Below are positions 35,603 to 44,385 of a stretch of DNA of 64,000 bases, piece by piece. The notes beneath the pieces were generated by a model. That model saw only the letters and a program-made list of their open reading frames with translations. It ran no database searches and was not told where the DNA came from. The stretch is from Rossellomorea sp. BNER (GTDB lineage: Bacteria > Bacillota > Bacilli > Bacillales > Bacillaceae_B), in contig JANAVG010000001.1 of NCBI GenBank assembly GCA_024213275.1, positions 360,426 through 424,425 on the forward strand, read 5' to 3'. The position numbers and the translations under genes were made by a program. Position 1 is the first letter of the stretch; the number at the start of each line of letters is the position of its first letter.

Positions 35603-36460
35603 TTACTTATTATCATGATAATCATAAACACCACGTCCGGTTTTTCTTCCTAATCTTCCTGCTTTTACGTACTTTTCTAAAAGTGGTGCAGGGCGATACT
35701 TTTCACCTAATTTCTCATGTAAGTACTTTAAGTTATTAAGCCTTGCATCAAGTCCAACTAAATCTCCAAGCTCGAATGGCCCCATCGGATAATTCAGCCC
35801 AAGCTTAATAGCCTTATCAATTTCCTCTGGTGTTCCTACCCCTTCTTGAAGCATGTAAAAAGCTTCATTCCCAACGAGTGCACTAATTCGGCTCGTCACA
35901 AACCCAGGAAATTCATTCACGACAACCGTTTCTTTTCTCATTTGCTTCGCTACAGCTGCAATCACTTCGGCCGTTTCATCGCTTGTTTCTAGTCCGCGAA
36001 TGATTTCAATGAGGGGCATTTTGTGAACAGGATTAAAAAAGTGCATAGCAATAACCCGGTGTGGGCGTTTGGTAAATGAAGCGATTTCCGTCGGACTCAT
36101 TGTCGATGTATTGGTGGCAAAATAACAGTTCTCCCCTGCATGCTGATCCACTGTTTCAAAGACAGATTGTTTAATAGAGGTTTTCTCAGGAACCGCTTCG
36201 ATAATAAGATCTGCACCCTTTGCCGCCCCAGGTAGATTCGTAGAATAGGATAAGCGACTGATGGCTAAATCTTTTTCTCCTCTTGTTATTTTCCCGCGAT
36301 CTACTCCCTTTTCAAAAGTGGTTGAAATTTCCCTATTCGCACTAGCTAGCTGTTCATCCTTTATATCCACTAAAGTGGTTTGGAACCCTCCAAGTGCACT
36401 AACATAAGCAATTCCTCTTCCCATGACACCTGAGCCGATAACAACAATTGAATGAATCAA
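35603..36460 (-). CDS. paaH: 3-hydroxyacyl-CoA dehydrogenase
   Basis: 285 residues, NAD-binding motif GSGVMGRGIAYV near the N-terminus, then catalytic histidine in AMHFFNPVHKMPLIEI and the C-terminal helical domain with NYPMGPFELGDLVGLD. In this cluster it oxidises 3-hydroxyadipyl-CoA to 3-oxoadipyl-CoA. Start is TTG 36460 behind AAGGAGGG. The paaG-paaF order and thiolase neighbour support the assignment. Confidence 0.9.
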   Translation of the reverse strand: MIHSIVVIGSGVMGRGIAYVSALGGFQTTLVDIKDEQLASANREISTTFEKGVDRGKITRGEKDLAISRLSYSTNLPGAAKGADLIIEAVPEKTSIKQSVFETVDQHAGENCYFATNTSTMSPTEIASFTKRPHRVIAMHFFNPVHKMPLIEIIRGLETSDETAEVIAAVAKQMRKETVVVNEFPGFVTSRISALVGNEAFYMLQEGVGTPEEIDKAIKLGLNYPMGPFELGDLVGLDARLNNLKYLHEKLGEKYRPAPLLEKYVKAGRLGRKTGRGVYDYHDNK

Positions 36461-36563
36461 GATGATACCCTCCTTTTTCCGTTCCTTATGTAAGACAGGG
36501 ACTGACTAATGGAGATTGACCCAATAGTGATAGGATCAGCCTCCTCTTAGTGCAGCCCCTTTT

Positions 36564-36802
36564 TTAAATAGGCTGTATTCATAAACATTGTTGTTATTTG
36601 AAAAGGAGTTAGTTGGTTGCAACGAAAGGATGCTCGCTTTCCGCGGGGCGGGCGGTGAGCCTCCTCGTCGCCTTGCTCCTGCTTAAGTCTCACCTGTCCC
36701 GCTACTCCCGCAGGAGTCTCGCACCTGCAGCGAAGACCCACCTTTTCACAAAAATTTATATTCTTAAAAAACAACAATCTTTTAAAAAACAGCCTTTATA
36801 AA
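36564..36802. mobile_element. ISL3-like MITE, copy 4 (223 bp)
   Basis: Element 36572-36794 with ends GGCTGTATTCATAAACATTG and, inverted, GGCTGTTTTTTAAAAGATTG. The first 60 and last 50 bases match copy 1, and the centre carries about 90 extra GC-rich bases. Flanks TTTAAATA and TTTATAAA agree at 6 of 8 positions, a possible decayed target duplication. It lies between the aldehyde dehydrogenase gene and paaH, within the paa series. Confidence 0.75.
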
Positions 36803-36815
36803 AATTCTTTACTGA

Positions 36816-38336
36816 TTAGACACCAAATGGATTCAATGGACGATTACCATAGTAAGAGATTATACTTTTCGTTTCTGTATATAAATCTAGTGTTTCGATA
36901 CATAGCTCACGGCCGAATCCAGATTGTTTATATCCGCCAAATGGGGTACCTGGGAATACAGAGAATGGGCAATTGACCATTACGATACCTGCTTGAATTG
37001 CTTTAGATACTCTTGTAGCGCGACCATAATCCTTCGTCCAAATCGCTGAACCAAGTCCATATTCTGAATCATTAGCAAGTTTGATGCCCTCTTTTTCATC
37101 GCTAAATTTCATGACGACGACAACAGGTCCAAAGATTTCTTCTTTGACCACTTTCATCTCATGATTAACATCCGTAATGATGGTTGGCTCATACCAGTAT
37201 CCATTTTCAAACCCTTCCATCTTCGCTACTTTTCCTCCTGTAAGGATGGTTGCTCCTTCTTCTTTAGCGGACTGAACGTAGCCGTCGATTACATCAAGTT
37301 GATCTTGTGATATGATCGCACCAATATGTGTTCCTTTATCAAATGGGTCGCCTAAAGTAAGCTTTTTCGTTTTTTCTACAAACTTCTCCATGAACTCATC
37401 ATAAATATCTTCATGGACATAAAGACGAGAACGTGCTTCACAGGACTGGCCTGTATTATAGAAAATCCCAAATAGTGAACCGTCTACAGCTGCATCTACA
37501 TCCGCATCATCAAATACTAGATTGGGAGATTTTCCGCCAAGCTCTAATGTGACACGTTTAAGTGTTTGAGAAGCGCGCTCCATAATATTTTTTCCAATCG
37601 GAGTTGATCCAGTGAAAGCTACTTTATCGACATTCTTATGTTCAACTAAGTAATTTCCAACACTTGAACCTGATCCAGGAACGACATTGACAACGCCTTC
37701 CGGAACTCCTGCCTCAATACAGATTTCTCCTAATACGATGGCTGTAAGTGGAGTTAGTGTCGCCGGTTTTACCACAATGGAACATCCTGCTGCAATCGCT
37801 GGAGCAACCTTCCATGCTGCCATCATGAGTGGATAATTCCATGGAATAATTTGAGCACAGACACCTACCGGCTCTTTTTCTGCAACATTTTGGAATTGAC
37901 CGGGCACATTATTGACGGTACCGCGGTGGCCGACAATCGCACCTGCATAAAATTCAAAGTCTTCGATTGCTTGCATGACTTGACCTTGTGCAGCGGAAAG
38001 TGATTTTCCACTATCTAAAATTTCAAGTGATACTAGTTCATTGAAGCGTGAACGCATAATACCAGCGATTTTGTTCAGCACACGAGAACGTTTATTAACA
38101 GGGAACTTCTTCCACTTCCCATGATCAAAAGCTTGTCTCGCAGCTTGAACTGCTTTTTCAGTATCTTCTATGGATGCTTTTGCTACTGTCGCAATCGCTT
38201 CCCCTGTTGCAGGATTATAAGTAGTGAAAGTTTCTCCAGTAGAACTATCCGCTCTTTGGCCATTGATCACCAATCCGTAATGTTCACGTTTCATATCAAG
38301 TACTTCGAAATTTTGTTCTTTTACTGTAGACATCAT
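36816..38336 (-). CDS. aldehyde dehydrogenase
   Basis: 506-residue NAD(P)-dependent aldehyde dehydrogenase: NAD contact FTGSTPIG, catalytic glutamate in LELGGKSPNLVF, catalytic cysteine in NTGQSCEARSRLY. In paa clusters a separate aldehyde dehydrogenase can oxidise the ring-opened semialdehyde, replacing the N-terminal half of PaaZ; it could instead be a phenylacetaldehyde dehydrogenase. There is no MaoC-like hydratase domain, so it is not a full PaaZ (about 680 residues). ATG ATG start; the second may be used. Confidence 0.88.
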   Translation of the reverse strand: MMSTVKEQNFEVLDMKREHYGLVINGQRADSSTGETFTTYNPATGEAIATVAKASIEDTEKAVQAARQAFDHGKWKKFPVNKRSRVLNKIAGIMRSRFNELVSLEILDSGKSLSAAQGQVMQAIEDFEFYAGAIVGHRGTVNNVPGQFQNVAEKEPVGVCAQIIPWNYPLMMAAWKVAPAIAAGCSIVVKPATLTPLTAIVLGEICIEAGVPEGVVNVVPGSGSSVGNYLVEHKNVDKVAFTGSTPIGKNIMERASQTLKRVTLELGGKSPNLVFDDADVDAAVDGSLFGIFYNTGQSCEARSRLYVHEDIYDEFMEKFVEKTKKLTLGDPFDKGTHIGAIISQDQLDVIDGYVQSAKEEGATILTGGKVAKMEGFENGYWYEPTIITDVNHEMKVVKEEIFGPVVVVMKFSDEKEGIKLANDSEYGLGSAIWTKDYGRATRVSKAIQAGIVMVNCPFSVFPGTPFGGYKQSGFGRELCIETLDLYTETKSIISYYGNRPLNPFGV

Positions 38337-38356
38337 TTCATCCCCTTAGTAGAATT

Positions 38357-39130
38357 TTATTTTCCTTTAAATTCAGGCTTTCTTTTTTCCATAAAAGCTG
38401 TAACACCTTCACGATGATCTTCTGTTAAGCCGGCAATTCTTTGCCCATAGGCTTCCTTCTCTAAATATTCATGAAGATCGTCTTTGTCACTTTCGTTAAG
38501 ATAACGTTTAATTAATCCAATAGCTTTCGTTGGCATGTTTGCAAGTCTAATGGCAAATGCTTCTACTTTTTCGTCCCACTCGTCTAATGAAATAACTTCT
38601 GTGGCAAGCCCAAGCTCTTTCGCCTTCTCCGCTGAGACCTTTTCTCCTAAAACAGCTAACTCCAACGCTTTCGCACGCCCTACTAATCTTGTTAAATAAT
38701 AAAGGTTTCCTGCATCTGGAATCAGGCCAACATGAATAAATGCTTCTACAAAACTAGCCTTTTCGGAAAGAAGTCGGAAATCACATGCAAGGGCTAGACT
38801 CATCCCGGCACCTGCTGCAACACCGTTTACAGCGGCGATAATGGGCTTTTCACATTGTGCGATTTCTTTCACCATCGGACCATAATAATTCCTTAAAACA
38901 TCACCAAGGTTCATATTTTCATCGACTTCACTCAAGTCCTGTCCCGAACAAAATGCGCGTCCTTCACCTGTAATGACAACCGCTCTAACCTCTTCATCAC
39001 GCCCCGCTTGTTTAAATGCTTTTTGAATTTCTTGATTCATTTGCTTGATGAAGGCGTTGAGTTTATCTGGGCGCTTCATCGTAATCCAGGCCACACGGTC
39101 ACGCACTTCATAGGAAATCGTTTCGAACAT
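38357..39130 (-). CDS. paaG: enoyl-CoA hydratase/isomerase, PaaG-like
   Basis: 257-residue crotonase-fold protein. Oxyanion loop GRAFCSGQDLSEV, AGAGMSLALACDF, and the aspartate in GLIPDAGNLYYL. The pattern with aspartate instead of the second glutamate is typical of PaaG, the 1,2-epoxyphenylacetyl-CoA isomerase that forms the oxepin. Directly follows paaF with 15 bases between. Confidence 0.9.
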   Translation of the reverse strand: MFETISYEVRDRVAWITMKRPDKLNAFIKQMNQEIQKAFKQAGRDEEVRAVVITGEGRAFCSGQDLSEVDENMNLGDVLRNYYGPMVKEIAQCEKPIIAAVNGVAAGAGMSLALACDFRLLSEKASFVEAFIHVGLIPDAGNLYYLTRLVGRAKALELAVLGEKVSAEKAKELGLATEVISLDEWDEKVEAFAIRLANMPTKAIGLIKRYLNESDKDDLHEYLEKEAYGQRIAGLTEDHREGVTAFMEKRKPEFKGK

Positions 39131-39145
39131 GTATGTATCCCCCCT

Positions 39146-39925
39146 TTACTTCCCTTTGAAATTTGGCTTTCTTTTTTCGATAAAAGCGTTCATGCCTTCT
39201 TTCTGATCTTCTGAAGCAAACAGCAGGTAGAAGTTCTTTCTTTCATATTGCATACCCTCATATAATGGATAATCCACCGCTTTTAAAACAGATTCTTTAA
39301 TGAGTCTTAGTGAAAGTGGCGGTTTCTCAGCAAGCTTTCTCGCCATTCTTTCGGTTTCTTCTATTAATACTTCACGTGATACTACTCGATTTATGATCCC
39401 TAATTGGCAGGCTTCTTCGGCCTTCATTCTTTCACCAGTAAACAACCATTCCATTGCTTTTGTCTTACCGATTAATTTGGTTAAGCGTTGTGTTCCTCCT
39501 GCTCCTGGCATGACCCCAAGATTCACTTCAGGAAATCCAAATTCTGCGTCGTCTGCTGCATAGAGCAAATCACAACAAAGGGCAAGTTCAAGTCCACCTC
39601 CAAGGGCAAACCCTTGAACGGCACCAATAATCGGTTTTTTCACTACTGCGATTCGATCCCAATCAGCAAACTGATTAAGGAGCTCGAAATCAATCGCTCC
39701 GTCTCCTGCCATTTCATCAATATCAGCTCCAGCAGCAAAGGCTCTCCCCTTTCCTGATAGCATGATGACGCGAACATGATCGTTTTGATCAAATGCTTCA
39801 AATGCATGAAGAATTTCTGTTACCATTAATCGATTTATGGCGTTCAGTACCTTTGGACGATTCAATTCTACGAAGCCAATCCCATCACGTTCATGGACAT
39901 TGATATACTCGTAGTTGTTACTCAT
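39146..39925 (-). CDS. paaF: enoyl-CoA hydratase, PaaF-like
   Basis: 259-residue crotonase-fold hydratase: GRAFAAGADIDEM, GGGLELALCCDL and FPEVNLGVMPGAGGTQRL contain both catalytic glutamates of classical enoyl-CoA hydratases. In the pathway it hydrates 2,3-dehydroadipyl-CoA. Its ATG overlaps the upstream small gene by 8 bases, showing coupled translation. Confidence 0.9.
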   Translation of the reverse strand: MSNNYEYINVHERDGIGFVELNRPKVLNAINRLMVTEILHAFEAFDQNDHVRVIMLSGKGRAFAAGADIDEMAGDGAIDFELLNQFADWDRIAVVKKPIIGAVQGFALGGGLELALCCDLLYAADDAEFGFPEVNLGVMPGAGGTQRLTKLIGKTKAMEWLFTGERMKAEEACQLGIINRVVSREVLIEETERMARKLAEKPPLSLRLIKESVLKAVDYPLYEGMQYERKNFYLLFASEDQKEGMNAFIEKRKPNFKGK

Positions 39926-40226
39926 TCACTTCTTCACCGATCATTAATGTCACTAAATCACCAGCAAACGACATAAGATCCTTTCCAGAAGCTTTTGCTT
40001 CGTCTGTTTTCATTGCTGTCTTTAACGCTTCATGACTGTCATAATACATTTCACACATTAAATAATATTTTCCTTCTCCACCCATCGGGGAACCGACCAC
40101 TTTTGTCACTTCCATTTTGCGAAGTCCGGGAATTTTCGCTGTGATTGGACCATGAGTATTGAAATAATGCTCATCAAATTCTTCCCTATTTTCCGGGTGT
40201 TTGTATAATGCGATTAATTTAACCAT
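39918..40226 (-). CDS. EthD-family small protein
   Basis: 102-residue dimeric alpha+beta barrel protein of the EthD family (KLIALYKHPENREEFDEHYF, HGPITAKIPGLRKMEV). EthD proteins accompany aromatic or ether degradation operons and have no settled activity. It sits between paaD and paaF, in the position where other paa operons often have paaE, but it is unrelated to that reductase. GGAGAG precedes the ATG. Confidence 0.85.
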   Translation of the reverse strand: MVKLIALYKHPENREEFDEHYFNTHGPITAKIPGLRKMEVTKVVGSPMGGEGKYYLMCEMYYDSHEALKTAMKTDEAKASGKDLMSFAGDLVTLMIGEEVNE

Positions 40227-40257
40227 TAAAATCTCTCCTTTTGTTTAAAGTATTTAT

Positions 40258-40752
40258 CTACATTAATGTAGAAATAGGCTTCATTGCTTCAAATGGATTC
40301 TTGCAATTTTTACAGTAGAGAATGCTCCGACATGCTGTAGGTCCGAATATATTATCGAGGGTTGTGTACGTAGAGCCACAATACGGGCAGTCCACATGCC
40401 AAGAGCCATCCTCTTCCATTTTTTGCGGTGGTGGCGCAATTCCGAACTGTTTCAGCTTTTCTCTTCCTTCTGCCGATACTCGGTCCGACGTCCATGGCGG
40501 GCTCATCACAAACTCGACTTCAACCTCGGTTAAATTCACCTGTTCCTTCAAGGCCTTCCTTACATTCCCCTTGATGATATCTAGTGCGGGACACCCCACA
40601 AACGTAGGAAGCAGCCTTATTAAGACTTTCCCATCATTCTCTTCAATTGACTTCAGCATCCCAAGTTCAACGATACTGACGGAATCAATTTCAGGATCCT
40701 TGACGGTTTGCAAAACTTCTATGATGTTTTCAAGCTTTGGTTTCATATCCAT
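40258..40752 (-). CDS. paaD: phenylacetate oxygenase maturation protein PaaD
   Basis: 164 residues: an N-terminal MIP18/DUF59-type domain (VKDPEIDSVSIVELGML, FVGCPALDII) and a C-terminal segment with cysteines CPYC, ACRS and CKNC that could bind metal or an Fe-S cluster. PaaD is needed for the PaaABCE epoxidase, probably in cluster assembly. Follows paaC by 10 bases. Confidence 0.93.
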   Translation of the reverse strand: MDMKPKLENIIEVLQTVKDPEIDSVSIVELGMLKSIEENDGKVLIRLLPTFVGCPALDIIKGNVRKALKEQVNLTEVEVEFVMSPPWTSDRVSAEGREKLKQFGIAPPPQKMEEDGSWHVDCPYCGSTYTTLDNIFGPTACRSILYCKNCKNPFEAMKPISTLM

Positions 40753-40762
40753 TCAAATCCTT

Positions 40763-41578
40763 TTACCAGCTTGCCAGCGGGTCTGTGTTATACACTTCAC
40801 TCAGCGTTTCAATGGCCTTATCCAGATCTTTTGTATGGACTCCTGTACGTCCATCCCCTCTACTCATTTCTAAATCTGGCAATGGTAGATTCGTAGCTTG
40901 GAAAATAGGTTCGACCGCATTCTTCCAACGTTTTAATAAGAGCTCTTCACTTTCAATTAATTGATGTGAAACCATTTCAGCTCCGAGTTCTCCAAGGGTC
41001 ACAACTCCAGCAAAATCCTTGGCTACCTTTTCAACCGCTTTTTCCATTCTCATTCTCGCTTCCCCGCCTGCATTGACTAGCTGGGTAAACCATGTCTTCC
41101 AATGAAGCAGATGATAATAAAGCTCCATATTGGCCTTAACTGCTACATCTGCCAACGGTTGATAGGATGATTGTTTAAGAGAGTCCATGCGCCCTTTTTT
41201 CGCTTGAGCATAGAAATAATTTCGGACTACAGCAAATGCCCAATCATACTCCGGCTCTGACAAATAATCTCCAGGCCCATTCACTTCTTCTAAAATAATC
41301 GCATTCCGTCGCTCACTAGACTTCCTTCCATGTGCTAACTGATCGACTTCCCCTTCACCTAACTCTTCTAACAGTTGATAAAACATGGCAGCATGCCCCA
41401 TTGTATCTTGGTTAATCGATGAAAACGCAACATCCTCTTCAATATGGGGAGCAAGACCAAGCCATTCAGAACCACGAAAGGCAATAATAAAGTCATCATC
41501 TGCTAGCTGATACAACAATTCTGTCAATACCTTTTTATACTGTTCATCTTTGATCTCACTTGCTGAAAGAATCTTCAT
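40763..41578 (-). CDS. paaC: phenylacetyl-CoA epoxidase subunit PaaC
   Basis: 271-residue structural subunit of the diiron epoxidase, homologous to PaaA but without its full metal site. Family segments GSEWLGLAPHIEEDVAFSSI, NQDTMGHAAMFYQLLEEL and the C-terminal RGDGRTGVHTKDL are present. Its ATG overlaps the paaB stop (ATGA), coupling translation. Confidence 0.93.
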   Translation of the reverse strand: MKILSASEIKDEQYKKVLTELLYQLADDDFIIAFRGSEWLGLAPHIEEDVAFSSINQDTMGHAAMFYQLLEELGEGEVDQLAHGRKSSERRNAIILEEVNGPGDYLSEPEYDWAFAVVRNYFYAQAKKGRMDSLKQSSYQPLADVAVKANMELYYHLLHWKTWFTQLVNAGGEARMRMEKAVEKVAKDFAGVVTLGELGAEMVSHQLIESEELLLKRWKNAVEPIFQATNLPLPDLEMSRGDGRTGVHTKDLDKAIETLSEVYNTDPLASW

Positions 41579-41931
41579 TTTTTATTAACCTTCCCTCCCC
41601 ATGATAGAATCTCGTTCTCATCAAGCATTTCTTGTTCGTATTCGCGCCACTTCTTTTTTAAGTAACCATAGCCTTTCGCATTCCGGTAGTCCTTATTATC
41701 CAACCGCCTGAGAGACACCCTTTCTTCTTGATTCATCTTGCGGATCGCATTTCTTTTCACAACCCAAATGTCTGCTACTGGCTCTCTCCTCATAAAGTTT
41801 TCTTGTGCCATAACAAGAGCAAGCTCATCATTGGGAGCTAATAAGCTGAATTGATGCTGCATAGGGGCATTATCCGATCGTTTACTAAATACTTCATATT
41901 CTTGATAAAAATTTCTTGATTTCTCAGACAT
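41575..41931 (-). CDS. paaB: phenylacetyl-CoA epoxidase subunit PaaB
   Basis: 118-residue small subunit of the epoxidase: YEVFSKRSDNAPMQHQFSLL and AQENFMRREPVADIWVVKR. Start placed at ATG 41931 with GGGGGTG upstream; a longer frame overlapping paaA has no ribosome binding site. PaaB bridges the PaaAC heterodimers in the known complex. Confidence 0.93.
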   Translation of the reverse strand: MSEKSRNFYQEYEVFSKRSDNAPMQHQFSLLAPNDELALVMAQENFMRREPVADIWVVKRNAIRKMNQEERVSLRRLDNKDYRNAKGYGYLKKKWREYEQEMLDENEILSWGGKVNKK

Positions 41932-41945
41932 CACTTCACCCCCCT

Positions 41946-42914
41946 CTAGCCAGCCACTGGGTCTGGACTCAATGCCTCTCGCACCCATTCATTATTCGTA
42001 TAAGATAACTCCCGAAGTCTTAGTCTTTCTTTTGATTTTGGCCCGTTGTTTTTGACAATCTCTTTAAAACGGCTCCAATCCGGCTGTTGATAAATCCACA
42101 TCTCTTTTTCCTCGTCAAAATACATGGTTGAATCTGGAATACTTATCCCTAATGAAAGGATACGAGGAACATATTTTGTAAAGAAATCCTGCCTTAGTTC
42201 TTCATTTGTCTTTGTTCGAATTCCATATTTTTGTGTAATATCTTGTTTAGATGTTCCAGTCGTCGAAGCATCCCCAGGTCCAAAGAACATTAGGAGAGAG
42301 TCCCACCAACGGTTAACGGAATCTTGGATAAGAGCATTTTGTTCTGGAGTTCCTTCTGCCAAAGCGATAATAATGGCTTCCCCATGTTGAGCATGAAAAA
42401 CTTCTTCAGCACATATCCTTTTCAGTGCCCTTGCATACGGTCCATACGAGGCTCCGAGCATATTCGTTTGTGTGATAATGGCCGCACCGTCCACTAACCA
42501 TCCAATTAATCCTGCATCTCCCCATGTTGGGGCTTCCATGTGAAAGACATTATGAAACTTTAAATCTCCTGAAAATAAATCCTGCATGATTTCTTCACGT
42601 GTTTTTCCATATGGCTTCATTAAATCCTCAGCAACACGCAGCAGCAACTGCCCGTGCCCCATTTCATCCTGGACTTTCGCCATAATCCCTAGCTTTCTTT
42701 TTAAAGTTGGGGCCTTTGGAACCCACTCTTTTTCGGGAAGAGCTCCCATGATCTCACTGATTCCATGCATGGAAATCAATTTAATAAGAACCTTACGATA
42801 CTCTTCTGGCATCCAATCATCTGCTTCAATCTTTTCGCCTGTCTTAATCCTCTTCATGAAATGTTCATGTTTTTCTTCTTCGGTAAGTGCCCCAAAAGAA
42901 ACAACATCGGCCAT
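41946..42914 (-). CDS. paaA: phenylacetyl-CoA epoxidase catalytic subunit PaaA
   Basis: 322-residue diiron catalytic subunit that epoxidises the ring of phenylacetyl-CoA. Metal ligands are evident in KVQDEMGHGQLLLRVAEDL (E..H) and RICAEEVFHAQHGEAI. Length is normal. First gene after paaK with an 82-base gap that contains a perfect dyad, so paaABCD may have its own regulated start as well as readthrough from paaK. AAGGAGG precedes the ATG. Confidence 0.96.
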   Translation of the reverse strand: MADVVSFGALTEEEKHEHFMKRIKTGEKIEADDWMPEEYRKVLIKLISMHGISEIMGALPEKEWVPKAPTLKRKLGIMAKVQDEMGHGQLLLRVAEDLMKPYGKTREEIMQDLFSGDLKFHNVFHMEAPTWGDAGLIGWLVDGAAIITQTNMLGASYGPYARALKRICAEEVFHAQHGEAIIIALAEGTPEQNALIQDSVNRWWDSLLMFFGPGDASTTGTSKQDITQKYGIRTKTNEELRQDFFTKYVPRILSLGISIPDSTMYFDEEKEMWIYQQPDWSRFKEIVKNNGPKSKERLRLRELSYTNNEWVREALSPDPVAG

Positions 42915-42933
42915 GAAACCCGCCTCCTTAAAT

Positions 42934-42950
42934 AACGTATTTAATACGTT
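42934..42950. promoter_or_regulatory. shared 17-bp operator, site 4 (paaA)
   Basis: AACGTATTTAATACGTT is a perfect palindrome apart from its central base and has the ACGT-N7-ACGT form. It lies 19 bases before the paaA start, between an AT-rich stretch suitable for a -10 and the ribosome binding site. This is the most symmetrical of the five sites. Confidence 0.7.
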
Positions 42951-42996
42951 TTATTTTTATGATGTTATATAATATGAAGATAAAATTTTTTTGCTG

Positions 42997-44331
42997 TTAG
43001 GCCCTAATATCTTTTTTAACTACTTCTCTAAGATCCACAACCCTGACAGCTTTGCCTTCTGACCTTGGTAAGCTTTTCGGAATATGAACTTTAACATCCA
43101 TCGATACGAGACAGCTGCTCTTCATTAATTCTTGAATCTGCTTGCCAAGAAGAAACACTTTCTCATCCTCAGCATTTTCACCTATTTCATTAAAGTAAAT
43201 TTCACTCATTTCCACCTGTAGCTCTACTGAATCTAATGACCCCTTTCGCTTTAAGTGAAGCTGATAATGAGGGGAGATTTCTTTTATAGTAAGTAAAAAA
43301 TGTTCTACCTCCGATGGAAAAACGTTCACTCCGCGGATGATTAACATATCGTCAACTCTGCCTTTAACTCGCGACATTTTTACCGTTGTTCTTCCGCATT
43401 TACATGGCTCATATGATATTGAAGCGATGTCACCTGTGCGATAACGAATAATCGGAAAGGCCTCTTTCGTTAAGCTTGTAAAAACAAGCTCTCCCTCCTG
43501 CCCTTGCGGAAGCGGCTCAAGCGTGTTCGGGTTGATGACCTCTACTAGAAAATGGTCCTCAGCAATGTGAAGACCATCCTGGGATTCATAGCATTCCATC
43601 GCAACCCCTGGACCAATTATTTCACTCAATCCATAAATATCACATGCTTTAATATCAAGCTTGGCCTCTAACGTTATTCTCATTTCATCCGACCACGGCT
43701 CGGCTCCAAAAACACCATATTTAAGCGAAGTGCTGCGAGGGTCTTTCCCCTGTTCCTCCAGCTTCTCTGCCAAACTTAATATGTAGGATGGTGTGCCGCA
43801 AATGACCGTTGGTTTAAAATCCTCAATAAGCGTGATTTGGCGTGCCATATTTCCCCCAGAGACAGGTACTGTTGTCATTCCAAGCCTTTCACTACCATAA
43901 TGAAGGCCAAGTCCGCCTGTGAATAGACCATATCCGTAAGCATTATGCAAAAGCTCCCCTGGCTTTCCACCAGCAATTGAAATAGCCCTAGCTACAATCT
44001 CACTCCACATATCGATATCATTCTCAGTGTATCCAACAACCGTAGGCTTCCCACTAGTTCCTGAAGAGGCATGGACTCTCACCAACTCACTTTGATCCAC
44101 TGCGAATAAACCAAATGGATAATGATTTCGTAAATCTGCCTTTGTTGTAAATGGTAATTTTGATAAATCTTTAAGTGACTCAATACTCTTAGGAGAAACC
44201 TCATTTTTCTCAAACTGTTCACGATAAAAAGGAACTTTTTCATAAACGGTATGAACAACTTTTTTTAATCTCTCTAATTGAAGCGCTTCCATTTCGAGCC
44301 GATCAAACGTCTCCACCTCGTGTAAAATCAA
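42997..44331 (-). CDS. paaK: phenylacetate-CoA ligase
   Basis: About 444 residues, adenylate-forming ligase activating phenylacetate with ATP and CoA. P-loop-like SSGTSGKPTVVGYT, YGLSEIIGPGVAMEC, YRTGDIASI and C-terminal GRVDDMLIIRGVNVFPSEVE are intact. Start chosen at TTG 44331 (MILHEVETFDRLE), which matches the family N-terminus and has GGGAGG 11 bases upstream; a GTG ten codons earlier lacks a site. If phenylpyruvate is turned directly into phenylacetyl-CoA, PaaK would serve exogenous phenylacetate. Confidence 0.95.
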   Translation of the reverse strand: MILHEVETFDRLEMEALQLERLKKVVHTVYEKVPFYREQFEKNEVSPKSIESLKDLSKLPFTTKADLRNHYPFGLFAVDQSELVRVHASSGTSGKPTVVGYTENDIDMWSEIVARAISIAGGKPGELLHNAYGYGLFTGGLGLHYGSERLGMTTVPVSGGNMARQITLIEDFKPTVICGTPSYILSLAEKLEEQGKDPRSTSLKYGVFGAEPWSDEMRITLEAKLDIKACDIYGLSEIIGPGVAMECYESQDGLHIAEDHFLVEVINPNTLEPLPQGQEGELVFTSLTKEAFPIIRYRTGDIASISYEPCKCGRTTVKMSRVKGRVDDMLIIRGVNVFPSEVEHFLLTIKEISPHYQLHLKRKGSLDSVELQVEMSEIYFNEIGENAEDEKVFLLGKQIQELMKSSCLVSMDVKVHIPKSLPRSEGKAVRVVDLREVVKKDIRA

Positions 44332-44385
44332 GACAGCGTCATCCTCCCATCTAAAGATCACTTACTATCACTTACCAATTAATAT

